Shown piece by piece: positions 1-11,673 of a stretch of 64,000 bases of DNA (positions are counted from its first letter, which is position 1; each line of letters opens with the position of its first letter). This DNA is from Gymnopilus junonius (Eukaryota > Basidiomycota > Agaricomycetes > Agaricales > Galerinaceae). Made by a program: the position numbers and the translations under genes. The stretch spans positions 434,001 through 498,000 of the forward strand of contig JADNYJ010000001.1 in NCBI GenBank assembly GCA_015501075.1, read 5' to 3'. The notes under the pieces are model-generated. The model made no database searches. It was given only the letters and a program-made list of their open reading frames with translations, and had not been told where the DNA came from.

Positions 1-314
1 TGTTCGGAATGATGAGCTAGATGTTGCATGGAAGGCGGGTTCGACTTCTTTTGAATCGAGCATTCTTAATTTATAATATCTTTATAGATTTTTACACCGA
101 TCCTGCACTGGATCGATGGACGAAGCGGACCTAAACCACGCCCAGTCCCATACCCATATGGATCGCGGGGACCCAAAGAGCTGGACGCGTTTATTGAGAA
201 GTATGGTTATAGGCGCAATGCCGAAGCCTAGTAAGTTGTTCCTTGGTCCGAAAATGCAGTCTGACTGATTTTTTATACAGCTTCTGGCCAGTCACAAACA
301 TGGCTGCATTGTGA
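1..314 (+). CDS. ZWF1: Glucose-6-phosphate dehydrogenase, C-terminal end (partial)
   Basis: This is the last part of a glucose-6-phosphate dehydrogenase gene, the cytosolic enzyme that oxidises glucose 6-phosphate with NADP+ in the first step of the pentose phosphate pathway. Three exons are visible: 1-34, 88-230 and 281-314. They read [10 protein letters not shown], then [11 protein letters not shown], the motif [15 protein letters not shown], and the end [11 protein letters not shown]. This matches the conserved C-terminus of the family, including the YGSRGP signature. The 35-87 intron only keeps the frame if its donor is GC (AAG|GCGGGT), so it looks like a GC-AG intron. The 231-280 intron is an ordinary GT-AG one. 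The catalytic domain lies off the left edge of the window. Confidence 0.9.
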
Positions 315-534
315 TCCCCCCCGTGTAATTTTAAGAGATAGATAGAACCAAGCATTATTTTTTCGTCGTTTATTTAGTCCAATCGAATACCGTGTATTGT
401 ACCAGAGCTTTGAAATACTGCAATCAACTCGTCGAGACACTCTCAAACAGCGAGCGACGTTGAAGCCGCTCCAGACGACCTGAATTACCAAAAAGTATTA
501 GCGGACAGGAAATATATACAATTCTGAATAAAAG

Positions 535-1071
535 TCAAGGTGCATAGACGCGCTCCCCTTCAACGGACAGAATATGAGATGTCACAGTAGAAGGAAAGAG
601 AGGGAACGATACCTCTGTAGGTCCTTTCATTTGGGTCGAGTATCTTTTTGAGCTTTCCGCCAATGTCACGGACGCGACTCCTGCATTCAGCCAGCCCGGA
701 CCAGTTTCCAGCAGCTGTCCAGCATTCAGAGCAGGCCTTGGAGGCGCAGTTGATAGTTTCGAGCTCGAGCTCCTCGCGTTTGTGGAGGACGATGACGAGA
801 TCGACAAGACGACTGAGACCGGCAAACCAGGTGGCTATACCACGGTCGGCGTCGGTGGTGGTATCTGTGATTAGGAAAGAGGAGGCAAGGAGGATGCACT
901 TGCGGAGAATGGCCTGGTCGATGGTGGTGGAGTCGGACGAACGCGATGCACGGGCTAGGGTGTTTGTGACAAAGGTGGCAAAGTCAGTGGGGGGTATCTG
1001 AAGAAGGGGTCAGGAGAGAAGATGGGGAGGACATGAGGAAATACATGGTGGATATTGAGGGGATCAGCCAT
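535..1071 (-). CDS. Small hypothetical protein (about 144 aa)
   Basis: I do not recognise this protein. Three exons (1071-1045, 997-613, 557-535) join in frame across introns of 47 and 55 nt with good GT and AG ends, giving 144 residues with a start MADPLNIHH and an end YRGERVYAP. The middle is helical and fairly rich in Leu, Ala and Cys, with no signal peptide or membrane segment. The gene is divergent from the CCDC47-like gene: the two start codons are 99 bp apart, so they probably share a promoter. Clean splice sites and an uninterrupted joined frame support a real gene. The function is unknown. Confidence 0.6.
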
Positions 1072-1170
1072 GGCTACATCATTAAACTGAATGCACACTT
1101 AAGTAGGGCCGGAGTTTGCCGGTCCGGTTGCATCAGGCAAACTCACTCGCCTCGACTGGACCTGCACCAA

Positions 1171-2659
1171 ATGGCGACCACCTTCCTCAGCCAGCTTCTC
1201 GCTGCCGTCACGCCGCCTCCCATACTCACCCCAGAGCAGTATGATGGCTGGCAGTTTAGGTGGAAGGTCCTTGTCTTCAGACCCGCCCGTCCGTCCTTTT
1301 CTCTTCCACTCGGTCCAATACTGACACCTCAACAGAATTAAAGACGGAAGCCTATCTCTTGCTCGCCGTGCTCTTATATGTCGCATGGTGGTACATAGCC
1401 TCTTCCGTCAACGCGACAAAGGCTAAAACATGGCACGTCATCCTTCATTAACGCGTCCGGCCCCCTCCTTGCTTACCCCTCGTCAGGCTCAAGGCCCATC
1501 TCCCTATCTACGACCAGCAATTCTCCAGACCACAGTCGAAAGCCGGTCTCGTCTCGGATGGTTATTCCGACTTCTTCAACTTCTCTACCGGACGCCGCAA
1601 CATCGCTTCCCTGCACACTATTTTCGCACTCCAGCCACGTCATGACTTTGTCCAGTGGGTGTTCCAAACTGGTAGAACACTCGTCGACTTGCACTATCGT
1701 CCCGTAGACGATCTCCAACTTGACTTCAAACTTTTTCCTGGTGCTCTCGCGGATGGTTTTGTCTGGGCTCTTGTCGCCAAGGATGAGCTCTTGTCTGTAA
1801 AGAACGGTCGGTGGGATCTGGTACGCTGCTCTCGTCTTCCCTTGCCTTTTCATATTTATTTTTTTCTCCAGTCATTTCCAAGAGCAGGGTCTGAAAACCC
1901 AGCTCTTCCTTCGAGTATCTTGGTCATGTCAGGTGTGATCATTTCTCCGCGGGATGGCGAATTTCATTTACCCCTTATTTCAGAGTACGCGGATATCACT
2001 GAGAACCTCCTCAAACCCTCGGGCAGTTTTTCCCTTGTCAATGTCCTTCAAGACCCCAAGGTTTTGCCTTACTTCCGGTCTCTCTCAGTGCGTGACTTGC
2101 AAAGCCAGTGTGCCTTTTCTGCCCCTAAACTGTCTTCAAGATTACTGACCAACCACGAGAACGCCCTACTCGACCCATCCCACCGGAAGAGCGTGAAAAA
2201 CATATTATTTTGAGTCTGACCGTGCCTCCTTCTTCTAAAGTGGCGGATACCATCCCTCTCATTACCGCCATGTTCCAACTTGTTGACTCTCTCAATAAAC
2301 TCAGTCTTCGTCCTGAGACCAAGACAAAGTTGAAGAAGAGCCGAGAAGAGGTAGATAAAGTCATCAAGGAAGAAGCGGAGAAGGAGGCAAAGGAAGAGGT
2401 ACATGGCCATCCTATCGTCAAGCTTGGATTTTAATAAATTGAAATGCTTTAGGCTCTGGACGCTAAATTGGCAGCCAAACGCAAAGCCGAAGAGGATCGC
2501 ATGTCCAAGCTCAGCGCTGTGGACCAGAAAAAGGTGATGAATACTTCATTTTGCAACATTTCACTTTGGCTAATCCGAGACCATGCGATCAAATAGGCAC
2601 TCGAAAAAGAACGAAAGCGTGCCCTTCGTAAAGCACAGGGCAAGGTCGTGCGCAAATAG
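1171..2659 (+). CDS. CCDC47-like ER membrane protein (DUF1682 family)
   Basis: Likely the fungal counterpart of CCDC47, an ER membrane protein that in animals is part of the PAT chaperone complex for multipass membrane proteins. Eight exons (1171-1266, 1344-1432, 1487-1820, 1872-1932, 1984-2087, 2141-2398, 2453-2533, 2597-2659) join to 361 residues. Visible features are one N-terminal membrane segment (AYLLLAVLLYVAWWYIASSV), the family core with LHYRPVDDLQLDFKL and ALPSSILVMSEYADI, and a charged C-terminal coiled tail ending ALRKAQGKVVRK, as in the family. The second intron (1433-1486) requires a GC donor to keep the frame. The first intron uses an unusual AAAG acceptor. The assignment rests on overall architecture and remembered family motifs. 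Confidence 0.75.
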
Positions 2660-2905
2660 GCAGCTTGGCTGGTCACGTTCACGCATACTGGGCTTCAACT
2701 CTCCGGCCACAAAATACGTACAACACCTTTCCAATCTCTCGGTGCTACATCTAGTTATATACGTTCAATTAGCTGCTAATGTATTTATTGTGTGCATGTG
2801 GTATATAGTATACACATGAAAGGGGTATCAGTGTTAATGCTTTGGGTACGACCCTGTACACAGATTTGTATGGTAGTACATATAGGGACTTGTTATAACA
2901 TATAT

Positions 2906-5900
2906 TCATAATTTGGTGGTTTCCTCCGTCATTTCAGACGGCGTCCTTACAATCTCGCCATCGACAAATGTCCACTTCTCATCTGATGATGGAGGAATTG
3001 AGTTTACAGAAGTCTCTGTGGGAGTTGGGAGTTGTCCTTGCCGATCATCAGTCGCGCCTTCATCTTTGGCACCCAACTGGGCAGTAGGTGCTGGGCTCGA
3101 AACCGGGCCAGTACCTGCAGACGCACTCCATCTCGCGCCCCAACTCGTAAAGAACCTCAGCAGCCACATCGGTTTGATGCCTGGATTCTCCACCACATCC
3201 CCTTCCTCTAGGTGTGCAACGCCAGGAGTTGCTGGCCCTCCAAACTTGTCCACAAAGAACCCACCCTCAGTCAGCTCTTCCTCAATCTTGTTCTCTTCCT
3301 CTGCCTCACTCTCCGTCCGTCCAAGGTGGTCCACCAGGCGCTCCCTCCCATCAAGCGTCCATTGAAGTCGGTTATATGGCCCATGTGCACCGTGTACTCC
3401 AGGCGGGAGACGTCGTCCACCTGTACCGAACACTTTTTCGCGTAAAGCGAAAACTTTGCGGCGGGGTGGCGAAGCGGCTTGCCAGATGTCGTCCACGTGG
3501 AATTGGGCAGATTCATATTGAAGGGTGTTAGTTGCTTGAAGAATCTTGAGAGAGCGAGTGCGTTCTGTTTCGAGAGATGACAGGACTGAGGAAGCCGCGT
3601 CTACTTGAGCGAGGGTCTCGTGGTGCGTTTCGTAATGTTCACGAAGGGAGATATTCGTTTTGGCCAGCGCAGTTGCAATGAGCTGTTAGTCAATGAGAAA
3701 CCGATCGAGCCGAACGACAAAGAAGAAGACATACGCGAGTAGAGGTGATAACATTTCTGAGATGTTCCTCCCTCCTCCACATCGTCAGCAATTGACCGCA
3801 AATGTCAACATCAATCTTCATCCTCTCGGGAGTCAGCACTTCCATCCCGTGGAACGCTTGCAGGTCGTGGAAACTTCTTCGTCTATTAGAAAATATATGT
3901 AAGAATGCATGGGTCACAGTCGAAAAATAAAACTCGCCGAAGAGGATCGAATCCGATTCTTCTCCTTCTCTGTTCCAAGCAGTCTCCATCTACGCCGTCC
4001 TCAGAATACGTATCTTCTTCATCAGAGCCTCCCAAAGGCTCCTCGATCAAAACGCCTTCTCCATCCACAACACTGAGCAGACTATGGAAGCGTGCCTTTT
4101 CCTTGCGCTTCCACCTCACGCCAAGTGATTCAGCGCCAGTATTTTCACCCTGTCGACTCACGTCAGTTTCATCACCCTCGCTCTCCACAATGCGATCCCT
4201 GTGCCATTTCCTTTTCGCATCAACTTTTTCTTCCTCGTCTTCTCCACCGTCGACATCTTTAGCCGACATTGGATCCGCCCAGCTTGAAACTCTTGCCGAT
4301 TGTGGTACTCGGCGGTTGCTCCATGGTCGCTTCTGGCTAAGTAATTTCGCTACAGCGCGCTCGTAGTCCTGCTGGTTCATCAAGCCGGTGGATCCTAAAT
4401 TGGTACTGGACTCGGCCGCGGAGGCAACACCTGTACCTAATGAGCTGATAGCGTTGTTGCTACCAAGCATGTTGAAGGGGTTAGGCTTGTAATCGCCTGA
4501 AGAATGGAAGGTGAACAACATTAGGTGATAAGGCGGATAGACTTACTGAGAGGAGATACTTGACCACTGCTAAGTAGATCATCGTCATCTGGGTAGCGGT
4601 CTCCTTCCCTGCATGAAGTAAATGAATAACTACTCTCAGGAACTAACGTGAATTTAATACTCACGGAGAGAAAACCATAGGCGGTAATGTTGGCGACTGC
4701 GGGCCTGACCCCGACATAGTTGAGCGCCGGCTCATTGACGGACGGTTGCTCGTGCTTCCATTACCGTTGCCGATGGCTAGTCTACTGGGCCCAGGGGGAG
4801 AGCCAGCAATATGAATGGCAGGTGGTGGACTAAAATCCCTTTCTTTTTCTATTTCTTTTTGTTTTCCCTTGTGAGTAGAGTTGAGAGAGGTCAGATTGCC
4901 CAGGTCGACGCTCTGGTTTTTTCTCTTGGTCAAACTGTGTATCGGGTTAGGTTGAGAGGAGGTGTCGATTAGCCAAGAGATAATAAACTCACCCGGCCCA
5001 AGACCCCAGCTTCCCTCTCACCCTTCCAGACCACATGCCTCCAAAGGAATGTACACTCCCTCCAGCAGCACTGAGGTTGTGTACGTCGCTTTCCTCCTCC
5101 GTTGACCGACCCTCATATTTTCTATCCTTCGAAGACTCGTCTCCATCGCTAGCAACAACGGAATAGGATCGTAATCTACCTCCTTTCCATTTATCTTTGG
5201 ATCGTTCGGCGATACCTAAACCCTCCGCGTCCTCACGCATCCTGATGACGTCCATCACCCGCCCACTCCATAGCGCTCTGAGTGTTCCAGCCACGACGCC
5301 GTCGCGTTCCTTCTCATAGGCAAGAGCGACAGAGATACCTCCAGCTGCACCGATATCCTGACTTTCTCTCCTCCTTTCCTTTTCCTTTTCCCTCCGCTTC
5401 CTCTCCCTCCGTGAGGTCGCACCCGATGTGGCAAGAGAGACAAGGTCAGCCAGATTTAAGGTAGGCACCATCAACGCCCCGGTTGAATCGCCATCGCCGT
5501 TACTTTGTCCACCGCCGGTGGTGAGCCGCAATCCACTGGCAAGACTCCCAATACCGCTCAGGAGCTGCCCACCGCCACTAGAGCCAATGCCCATGGACGA
5601 AGGACTGGCGTTTGGGTTACTTTGCCCTGGCTGAGAATGAGATGGGGAGATGTTGGAGGAACTCTCATGACTCAAGGTCAGACTGAGGGCATGTTTGCGC
5701 TGCTCGCGTGATTCTCCCTCACCTGCACCGTCGCTATCGACGCCCGGAGCGAGTTTGTTCTTTATGACGCGCCTTACTTTACGATTCTCCGCTTTGAGCT
5801 TGGCATCATAGGCGGTATTTATAGCGTCTATGAGCTCTCGTGTAAGGACGGTGCCTACAAGGGGGGTATTAGCTGTGGAGGATAGCGAATTTGTGTTTGT

Positions 5901-7088
5901 AGTAATATAGACAGATCCATGAGGGGATGTGAAGGTCTGGTGGTGGTGATGGGACGGAGAAGAGGAGTTGATGTACGCGTTGAGGGCGAGCGAGAACGAA
6001 TGCGGGTAAAGAAATGGATCACGTGGGAGCGCCTGCGACCCATGTGAGTTTCACGTGATAAGAAAGGAAAACTATGACGCACAAAAGCGTATCCTAAAAA
6101 CGCGAGCTTGTTGCGGATGGAGAGAATGAGACTGAATAGGGCGGCGACAAAGGCTGGGTCAGCAACACGTTCTGTGGGCTGGGCGGAATGAGCAGCAGGA
6201 TCGATGGAAGGAGGGAAATTAGGAACGAACCTCGAGACCGACACACGGGCCGCCAACATGGGCTATCCAGTGCCGCATGCCCTGCACGGTGTAGTCGCAC
6301 AAGAGACCGTCGAGGAGGAGATCTGAGGGGACAGAAGTGGCATTGAGGGAGGGGTAGAGACCAAAGATAGCGAGACCGGCCTGGATGAGCTTGACGAGCT
6401 CGAGAACGGTGGCGAAAAAGATGGTGTTGTCCTTGACTTTGGAGACATGGGTGTCGTCCTTGCGCAGAGCCTGCTCCTGGGATGACGGGCGACCAAGGCC
6501 TATTGGCGGGACTGGCTTGGAGGAAGGAGATGTGGAGGGAGCGACCTGGGGAGAAAGACGGAAGTTGTCCTGGGCGAGGGATTCGGGGAGACAGTAGGCA
6601 GACATGAAGCGGTCCTTGGTGGAGTCGCTGGGGTCCTCAAGGGTGAGTGCGGTGCGACCGCTGGAGCCGATGCGAAGGAGGTTGATGTTGGCATAGAGCT
6701 GGTCCTTGGCCTGGGGAAAGTCGCCGGTGGGGATCTGGACGATGGTGTAGTCTGAGCGGAAGTTGGCGAGAGAGGTGACCATGAGGAGGCCATGGGCAGT
6801 CTGCTTTGGCTTTGCACCGTCGGCACGGAAGCGGGCGATGGTGTCATCCCAGACGGCAGGGGAGTCGGGGACGAATGCATGGAGGGTTATGGTGTGGGCG
6901 TCATTGCCGGTGTAGACGACGAGGAGGGTGATGTGCCTGCGCTGGACGAGCCACCTCTGGACAGCATAGAGCTGGAACTGGGGGATGGGGAAGGAGAGGG
7001 CGGTGGGACGGAAGCGAGGGGGCGCAGGGGACTGTTGTGGGAGGAGCAGAACACGGTGCATGGGTGTGACCAAAACGGGAGCCTGCAT
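2906..7088 (-). CDS. STB6-like N-terminal domain protein, large
   Basis: A large multi-exon gene of roughly 1,200 residues. The first exon (from 7088) holds a conserved domain with FPIPQFQLYAVQRWLVQRR followed by LLVVYTGNDAHTITLHAF and CDYTVQGMRHWIAHVGGP. I recognise this as the N-terminal domain of the fungal STB2/STB6 family, whose yeast members bind the Sin3 corepressor. The next exons continue it with RVADPAFVAALFSLILSIRN and RDPFLYPHSFSLAL. The middle is Ser/Gly-rich and low-complexity, with a basic KR-rich patch near 5380-5420. The C-terminal part carries a predicted coiled region and an acidic tail ending TEETTKL. Exon borders past the third exon were not all fixed. The start is very close to the divergent RING-LON gene. 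Confidence 0.65.
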
Positions 7089-7103
7089 TTGAGCTGTGCT
7101 GCC

Positions 7104-9037
7104 ATGATCTCTCTGCAGGCCCTCCGCTGTCCTGTCTGCCACGGTCCTCTCGCCAACCCGACCACCCTCCACTGCGGCCATTCCGTCTGCTCCCTCCATC
7201 TCGAGGCCCCGGCTGCTTCCTGTCCCGTTCCCGCCTGCGACAGCCAGCCCAACCCGGAGCCCCCGCGCATTCCCCATGACTCCCCTGTCCGCTACAACCC
7301 CGCCCCCTCCCGAGCCTTTCCGTTAACCACCCACCGCTCAGATGTCGTCCTCAACAATGTCCTTGCTCTCGTCCACCGCACACCACCCCTTCTCCCTCCT
7401 CCTCCACATCATGACAACGACGACGACGACGATGACGACAACTCTCCCCGTCCCCGCAAGCGCCACAAGCCCCGTCACGACGACAATGATCTGCTCGCCC
7501 ATCTTCGCTCAGCAGCCTCCCAGGCCAGGCTCGTTGCCCCCGATCGTCCTCTCATTCCTACTTCCGAGGACAACACTGCTCCCACTGACTTTGACAAGAA
7601 GCTTCTCGAAGAGCTTACTTGCCACATATGCTATGTCCTCTTCTACCAGCCTGTCACCACCCCTTGCCAGCATGTCCGTCCCTTCTCCCTTCTTGTTCTC
7701 TGTCCGATCCTCACCCTACTCCCTTTCAGACTTTTTGCGCAAAGTGTCTCCAGCGCTCTCTCGATCATAGCTCCGTCTGTCCCATTTGTAGGCAGGAGCT
7801 CCCCAGTCATTACTTTCAGGACCAGCCCGTCAACAGGACTCTCCTCGCCATTAGTATGTCTTTCCCCTCCTCTCCCACTCCTCCCTCTTACTCTGGTCCA
7901 GTCCTTCAGTCCTACCCCGTTCTTTATCAGGAGCGCCGCGCTGCCATAGACGAAGAGGAACGTCATGCTCGTCTCAATACTCCCATTTTTGTCTGCAACC
8001 TTAGTTTCCCCGGCATGCCCACTCTCCTCCATTTCTTCGAGCCAAGGTATCTTCAGTTTTCCGTGTTTGGCCTACCAGCTGCTCATTTATCCAGATACCG
8101 TCTTATGTTGCGTCGTTGTCTAGAATCTTCCAATCCCCGCTTTGGAATGGTCATGTCTCCCAAACCGGGTTGTCCTCAACCCGACTACGGGACTATGCTT
8201 GAGATTCGTAGTGTCCAGATGCTCCCTGATGGACGCAGCATGGTTGAAACTTGGGGAACAACCCGTTTCCGCATTCTAGAAAGAGGTATTTTGGACGGTT
8301 ACATGGTTGGCCGTATAGAAAGGTGTTGCATTTCTTCTTCTTTTTTTTTCCTTTTTATTCATCACTTGAACCACAGGATTCACGATGTCCCAGACGATCT
8401 TACAGAGTCCCTCGTGCTAGATGAACCCTCGCCAAGTCCACCGACTGACCGTCCGCTCATGAGCCGTATCGCTTCCTCCCTCACTGGCGCTTCGTCTTCC
8501 AACACGGCTTCTACTTCGTCTACAGAGCCTCAGCGAGGCTCATCCAATACCTCTGAGTCTGGCAACTCTACCCAACCTACCAACGAAGAGCTCATGGAAA
8601 CCTGCAAAACTTTCCTCGACCGCCTCCAACGCGGTGCTGCCCCATGGGTCGTCCAACGCCTTTCCAGCACATATGGTGCCATGCCCACCGACCCTGCGCT
8701 GTTCTCTTTTTGGGTCGCTCTCGTCCTCCCAATCGAAGAGCACGAAAAGGCAAAACTTCTTCCGATCCGTAGCCCCAGACTGCGCTTGATGCTCGTAGTG
8801 CATTGGATTGAACAGCTGAACAATAACTGGTACGCCTGGTTGTGTTGTTTTGTCCTGGCTCCGATCGAGGGCTGGCTCCTGGAGGGCCCGGCACCGTTGC
8901 TCTTCCCGCTGTTGTTGTTCCTTCTCTTTTGTGGGAATTACTTTGGGTGCTTACCATCTTCTACTTGATTTTTTTTTTCTCCTTTGTGGCCCCGTTGCGC
9001 TCTTAGGTGGTTCACAAGCGGTTGCACAATTCTGTAA
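7104..9037 (+). CDS. RING-finger and LON-domain protein (LONRF type)
   Basis: Probable E3 ubiquitin ligase of the LONRF class. Six exons (7104-7673, 7730-7853, 7902-8046, 8095-8322, 8377-8829, 9007-9037) give 516 residues. The order is an N-terminal RING-like cysteine motif (CPVCHGPLANPTTLHCGHSV), a run of nine Asp/Asn and a basic stretch, a second RING from ELTCHICYVLFYQPVTTPCQ to CPICRQEL split by an intron, then a LON substrate-binding domain (FPGMPTLLHFFEPRYRLML, WGTTRFRILERGILDGYMVGRIER). The end WWFTSGCTIL is typical of the family but lies on a 31-nt last exon behind a 177-nt, T-rich intron. The first RING begins only seven residues after the start, which fixes the start near the divergent gene. 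Confidence 0.85.
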
Positions 9038-9633
9038 TGGCTTTTCTCCTTCTTTTTCCATCGGCATCTCTATTTTGACTCTTGAGTAGGTTTTCAATTT
9101 CCTCGGGTGCTTGGTCGCTAACATATTTATTCTACTAAGTTTCTATATCCAGGACCCCTCTTCGCTGTCTTTACTTTTGCTATCGGCTTTCTTATTGTTT
9201 CCATTATCATTAGAGTTGCTTTGTTAACGCGCAAGTTATATTTCCTATCGTTATAACCTTCTTTTTACTTTCTCTTTTTTTTTTGGAACGTCTTTTGTTG
9301 TATGTGCTATCGCAGTTTTTATAAACAAATCTACTATTTCTTTTTGTTTGCTTGCATGTATAGCTGTTGCCCTCTGTTTATCCCTGTGGGAGCCTTACCC
9401 TCCATTCGATCCCACAAGTCGTGGTCGAGGCTTTGAAAGGGTTTGGGCCTGTCGGAGGATTCTTACTCGATTATCTCCCAAATCGATTCATTTCTGCTAT
9501 TGTTAGCTGCATCCTTCCGATCGGTGTCCAGGTCATGGTCTGCTGGGTTTGCAATAATTCCGACTTTAGGACATACTAGAACCCCAGAGACATCGATATG
9601 ATCCTAAATTTTAATGTTGTCAGTAGGATTAAT
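9038..9633. other. Intergenic, T-rich, no gene seen
   Basis: This stretch follows the RING-LON gene. It is T-rich on the plus strand around 9080-9350, with several runs of 6-10 T. I see no gene, RNA or repeat in it. Short frames present here have no family features. Confidence 0.4.
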
Positions 9634-10127
9634 ATTCACCCGCCAGGACAGCAAGTGTAGCATTGGACCCGGATGTAAAATCAAGTCTTTCATCCTCGAT
9701 TGATGCCTTTGTAGACGTCTGGACATGCAGCAGTTGGAGTTTCGGATGAAAGGTGCGTCGATAATGTGCCAGAGCTTGTGGATCGAGGCTAAATACATGG
9801 GCAAGATAGGACAAGGTGCATGCGGTGCAAGGTCAGCAGATTATGTAGTGTGTACACAACAAAAAATATTCCCCTTACTAATAGAGTCGTTTGGTATTCC
9901 AAATTCGTGGAGAATGAAAGCCTCTTTTACTGTAGACGAATGGACCCATTCTCGATAAAGTCAGCTATCTTGGCTCGAACCTCTGAAACTTTTGCTGATG
10001 AGAGCATCTTAGCGGACACAAGGTCGGTATACACGTCCTCGGGTTCTCCCTTGGTCTCTTCTAAATGTGAGCAGCATGCCATCGGGGCCGGACTAGCGGT
10101 AAATTGAAATGAACAGGCGCAAGGCAT
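9634..10127 (-). pseudogene. Possible small gene or gene relic
   Basis: On the minus strand three coding-looking pieces follow one another. The first starts MPCACSFQFTASPAPM and runs to VRAKIADFIENG (10127 to about 9970). The second, in another frame, reads VKEAFILHEFGIPNDSI (about 9940-9890). The third, after a good acceptor, reads LDPQALAHYRRTFHPKLQ and ends NATLAVLAGEY. A frame change lies between the first two, and no intron of ordinary size with good ends joins them cleanly. A 57-nt intron from the GAG codon at SSAKVSE would work but with a weak acceptor. It may be a real short protein or a decayed gene. The family is not recognised. Confidence 0.25.
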
Positions 10128-10498
10128 ATGCTAGTTAGCGATGAACATCTTGCGGCATGTATGTATAGCGGGGTTTAGCAGAAGCATTCGGGTATTGAAG
10201 AAGCAAAGACAATGGGCATGAGTCTGGATATACCAAGTTTTCGATTCGGTAGCGCCGTGGTGGGCGAGATCACGATGCTCCGCTTCATTCAAGCCACGTC
10301 GTCAACAGGATGAAAACACTATCGTTCCTGGGACATTACAGATATATCTTCCAGTCCTATTACAAATAGAACAGATAGACGAAAACACTGGAAAGACTCA
10401 TCATTAACCCTCTAAAAGTCACATAAGGTACAGACACAATGCTAGATAAATATTGCGAAGCTGGTCATAATGCACGCAGTGTGGCCTTGATGCAGTGT

Positions 10499-11441
10499 TT
10501 ATAGCTCCTTTTTCTCAGGTGCCTTCTTCGGGGTGTTTTGCGGTGTAGACGCCAGTCCACTTGGAGCAGCTTTTTCTGTCGAATTGCTGGAAGGAACAGG
10601 AAATGGACCTGGAATGAAGAAATGAGAACGGATCCAACCCATATAATAAATGAGTAGTCTGACCATACAAGTCCTTTACGACTTTCTCGCCCATAACGAT
10701 GACGCGTCTACAAGTCATTTGCCAGACGCCAACGCTGACGGAACCTAAGAGCTCATCATGTGAGAAAGAAGACCGGGAAAAAGAGGGAAAAGACATACCT
10801 GCAGGAGCAAAAGGGAGGGAGAGCCACCAGCCCAGAGGACCAAACCAACCTTCGGGCAGATAAAAAACAGCCTGCTTCCTGTACCACCATCCTACCGCGA
10901 ATTGCAATCCTGTGGTCAATAGCCATAGGACTGTGTTGAATTTCATGGAAAATCCAGATTTGGTACTGGCGATTTGACCATCTGCAAAAGATGGAGAATC
11001 ATAGTGGAAAGGATTTAACTGTTAGCAAAGGATATAAGCATGGGCGTGAGCGAACGTACTGAGTTTCTCAAGTTCTGCAAGCCCTTTATCAACGCTCCGT
11101 CTCAGCTTTGCCCACTTGGCAAATTGATCTTGTGCGCTAGTCTTCATGAGTTCTGCTTTAGTCATCAGAATGTCGGTCTTGAGAGTGCGCTGTCGAGCCG
11201 CAAGAGGCGAACGGGTGACGCGCAAGTATGCATCATACGTCTACCAGCATATCAGTATCTTCGAAGACAAATGCGGGGTTGAGCCAACAATCCAGTGGTA
11301 CCAAACGATAATAACCGTTTCAAGTGGATCAACAAAAAAAGGACAAGAAAGACGCACAAAGTCAAGTAGGACGGCCTTTCCTATCCAAGTCACCAGTTGG
11401 CCAATGAAGACCAGAAGAAATATCGTTATTAGCAGAGACAT
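10499..11441 (-). CDS. GET1: GET1, ER receptor subunit for tail-anchored protein insertion
   Basis: Get1 (WRB/CHD5 family) is the ER membrane subunit that, with Get2, takes tail-anchored proteins from the Get3 ATPase. The start [20 protein letters not shown] gives the first membrane helix. A cytosolic coiled coil follows with [20 protein letters not shown], the family's most conserved part, and then a second hydrophobic segment ([20 protein letters not shown]) and a third near [15 protein letters not shown]. The tail is Lys/Pro-rich and ends APEKKEL. The first intron (11241-11357) is 117 nt, about twice the local norm. An upstream extension of the frame was rejected because it runs towards the next gene without family similarity. 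It is divergent from the PX gene. Confidence 0.85.
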
Positions 11442-11673
11442 ATCTTGCTTTTTGAGAAACAATCCACTTCCAGTGAATCCAAAACCGGGAATGTGGCGGG
11501 GGACTTTTCGGATTGAAAGGTTACCAGGTAATTCAAGCCATGGACGCAGAGCGTAGGTGGCACAATTGGGTGCGAGTAGCACGTGGTATTCGGGCCGGGC
11601 GATTATTGTAGATGCGCAGGGGTGGAACGTCATTGAGAGTCGAGAGCGGTTTCTCCCTTGGAGTTCTTCAGCG

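Noticed and set aside
7089..7277. N-terminal extension of the STB6-like gene upstream of 7088
   Set aside because: The extension is antisense to the first RING exon and has no conserved character; the Met at 7088 fits the family start better.
6792..7949. Long plus-strand frame of 385 residues spanning two genes
   Set aside because: Its first part is antisense to the conserved STB6-like exon and its last part reads through an intron of the RING-LON gene. Only the RING-LON section from 7104 is real.
9037..10498. Search for tRNA, rRNA or snoRNA genes in the larger spacers
   Set aside because: No tRNA B-box-like GGTTCGAATCC or other RNA gene signature was found by eye here or in the other long spacers.
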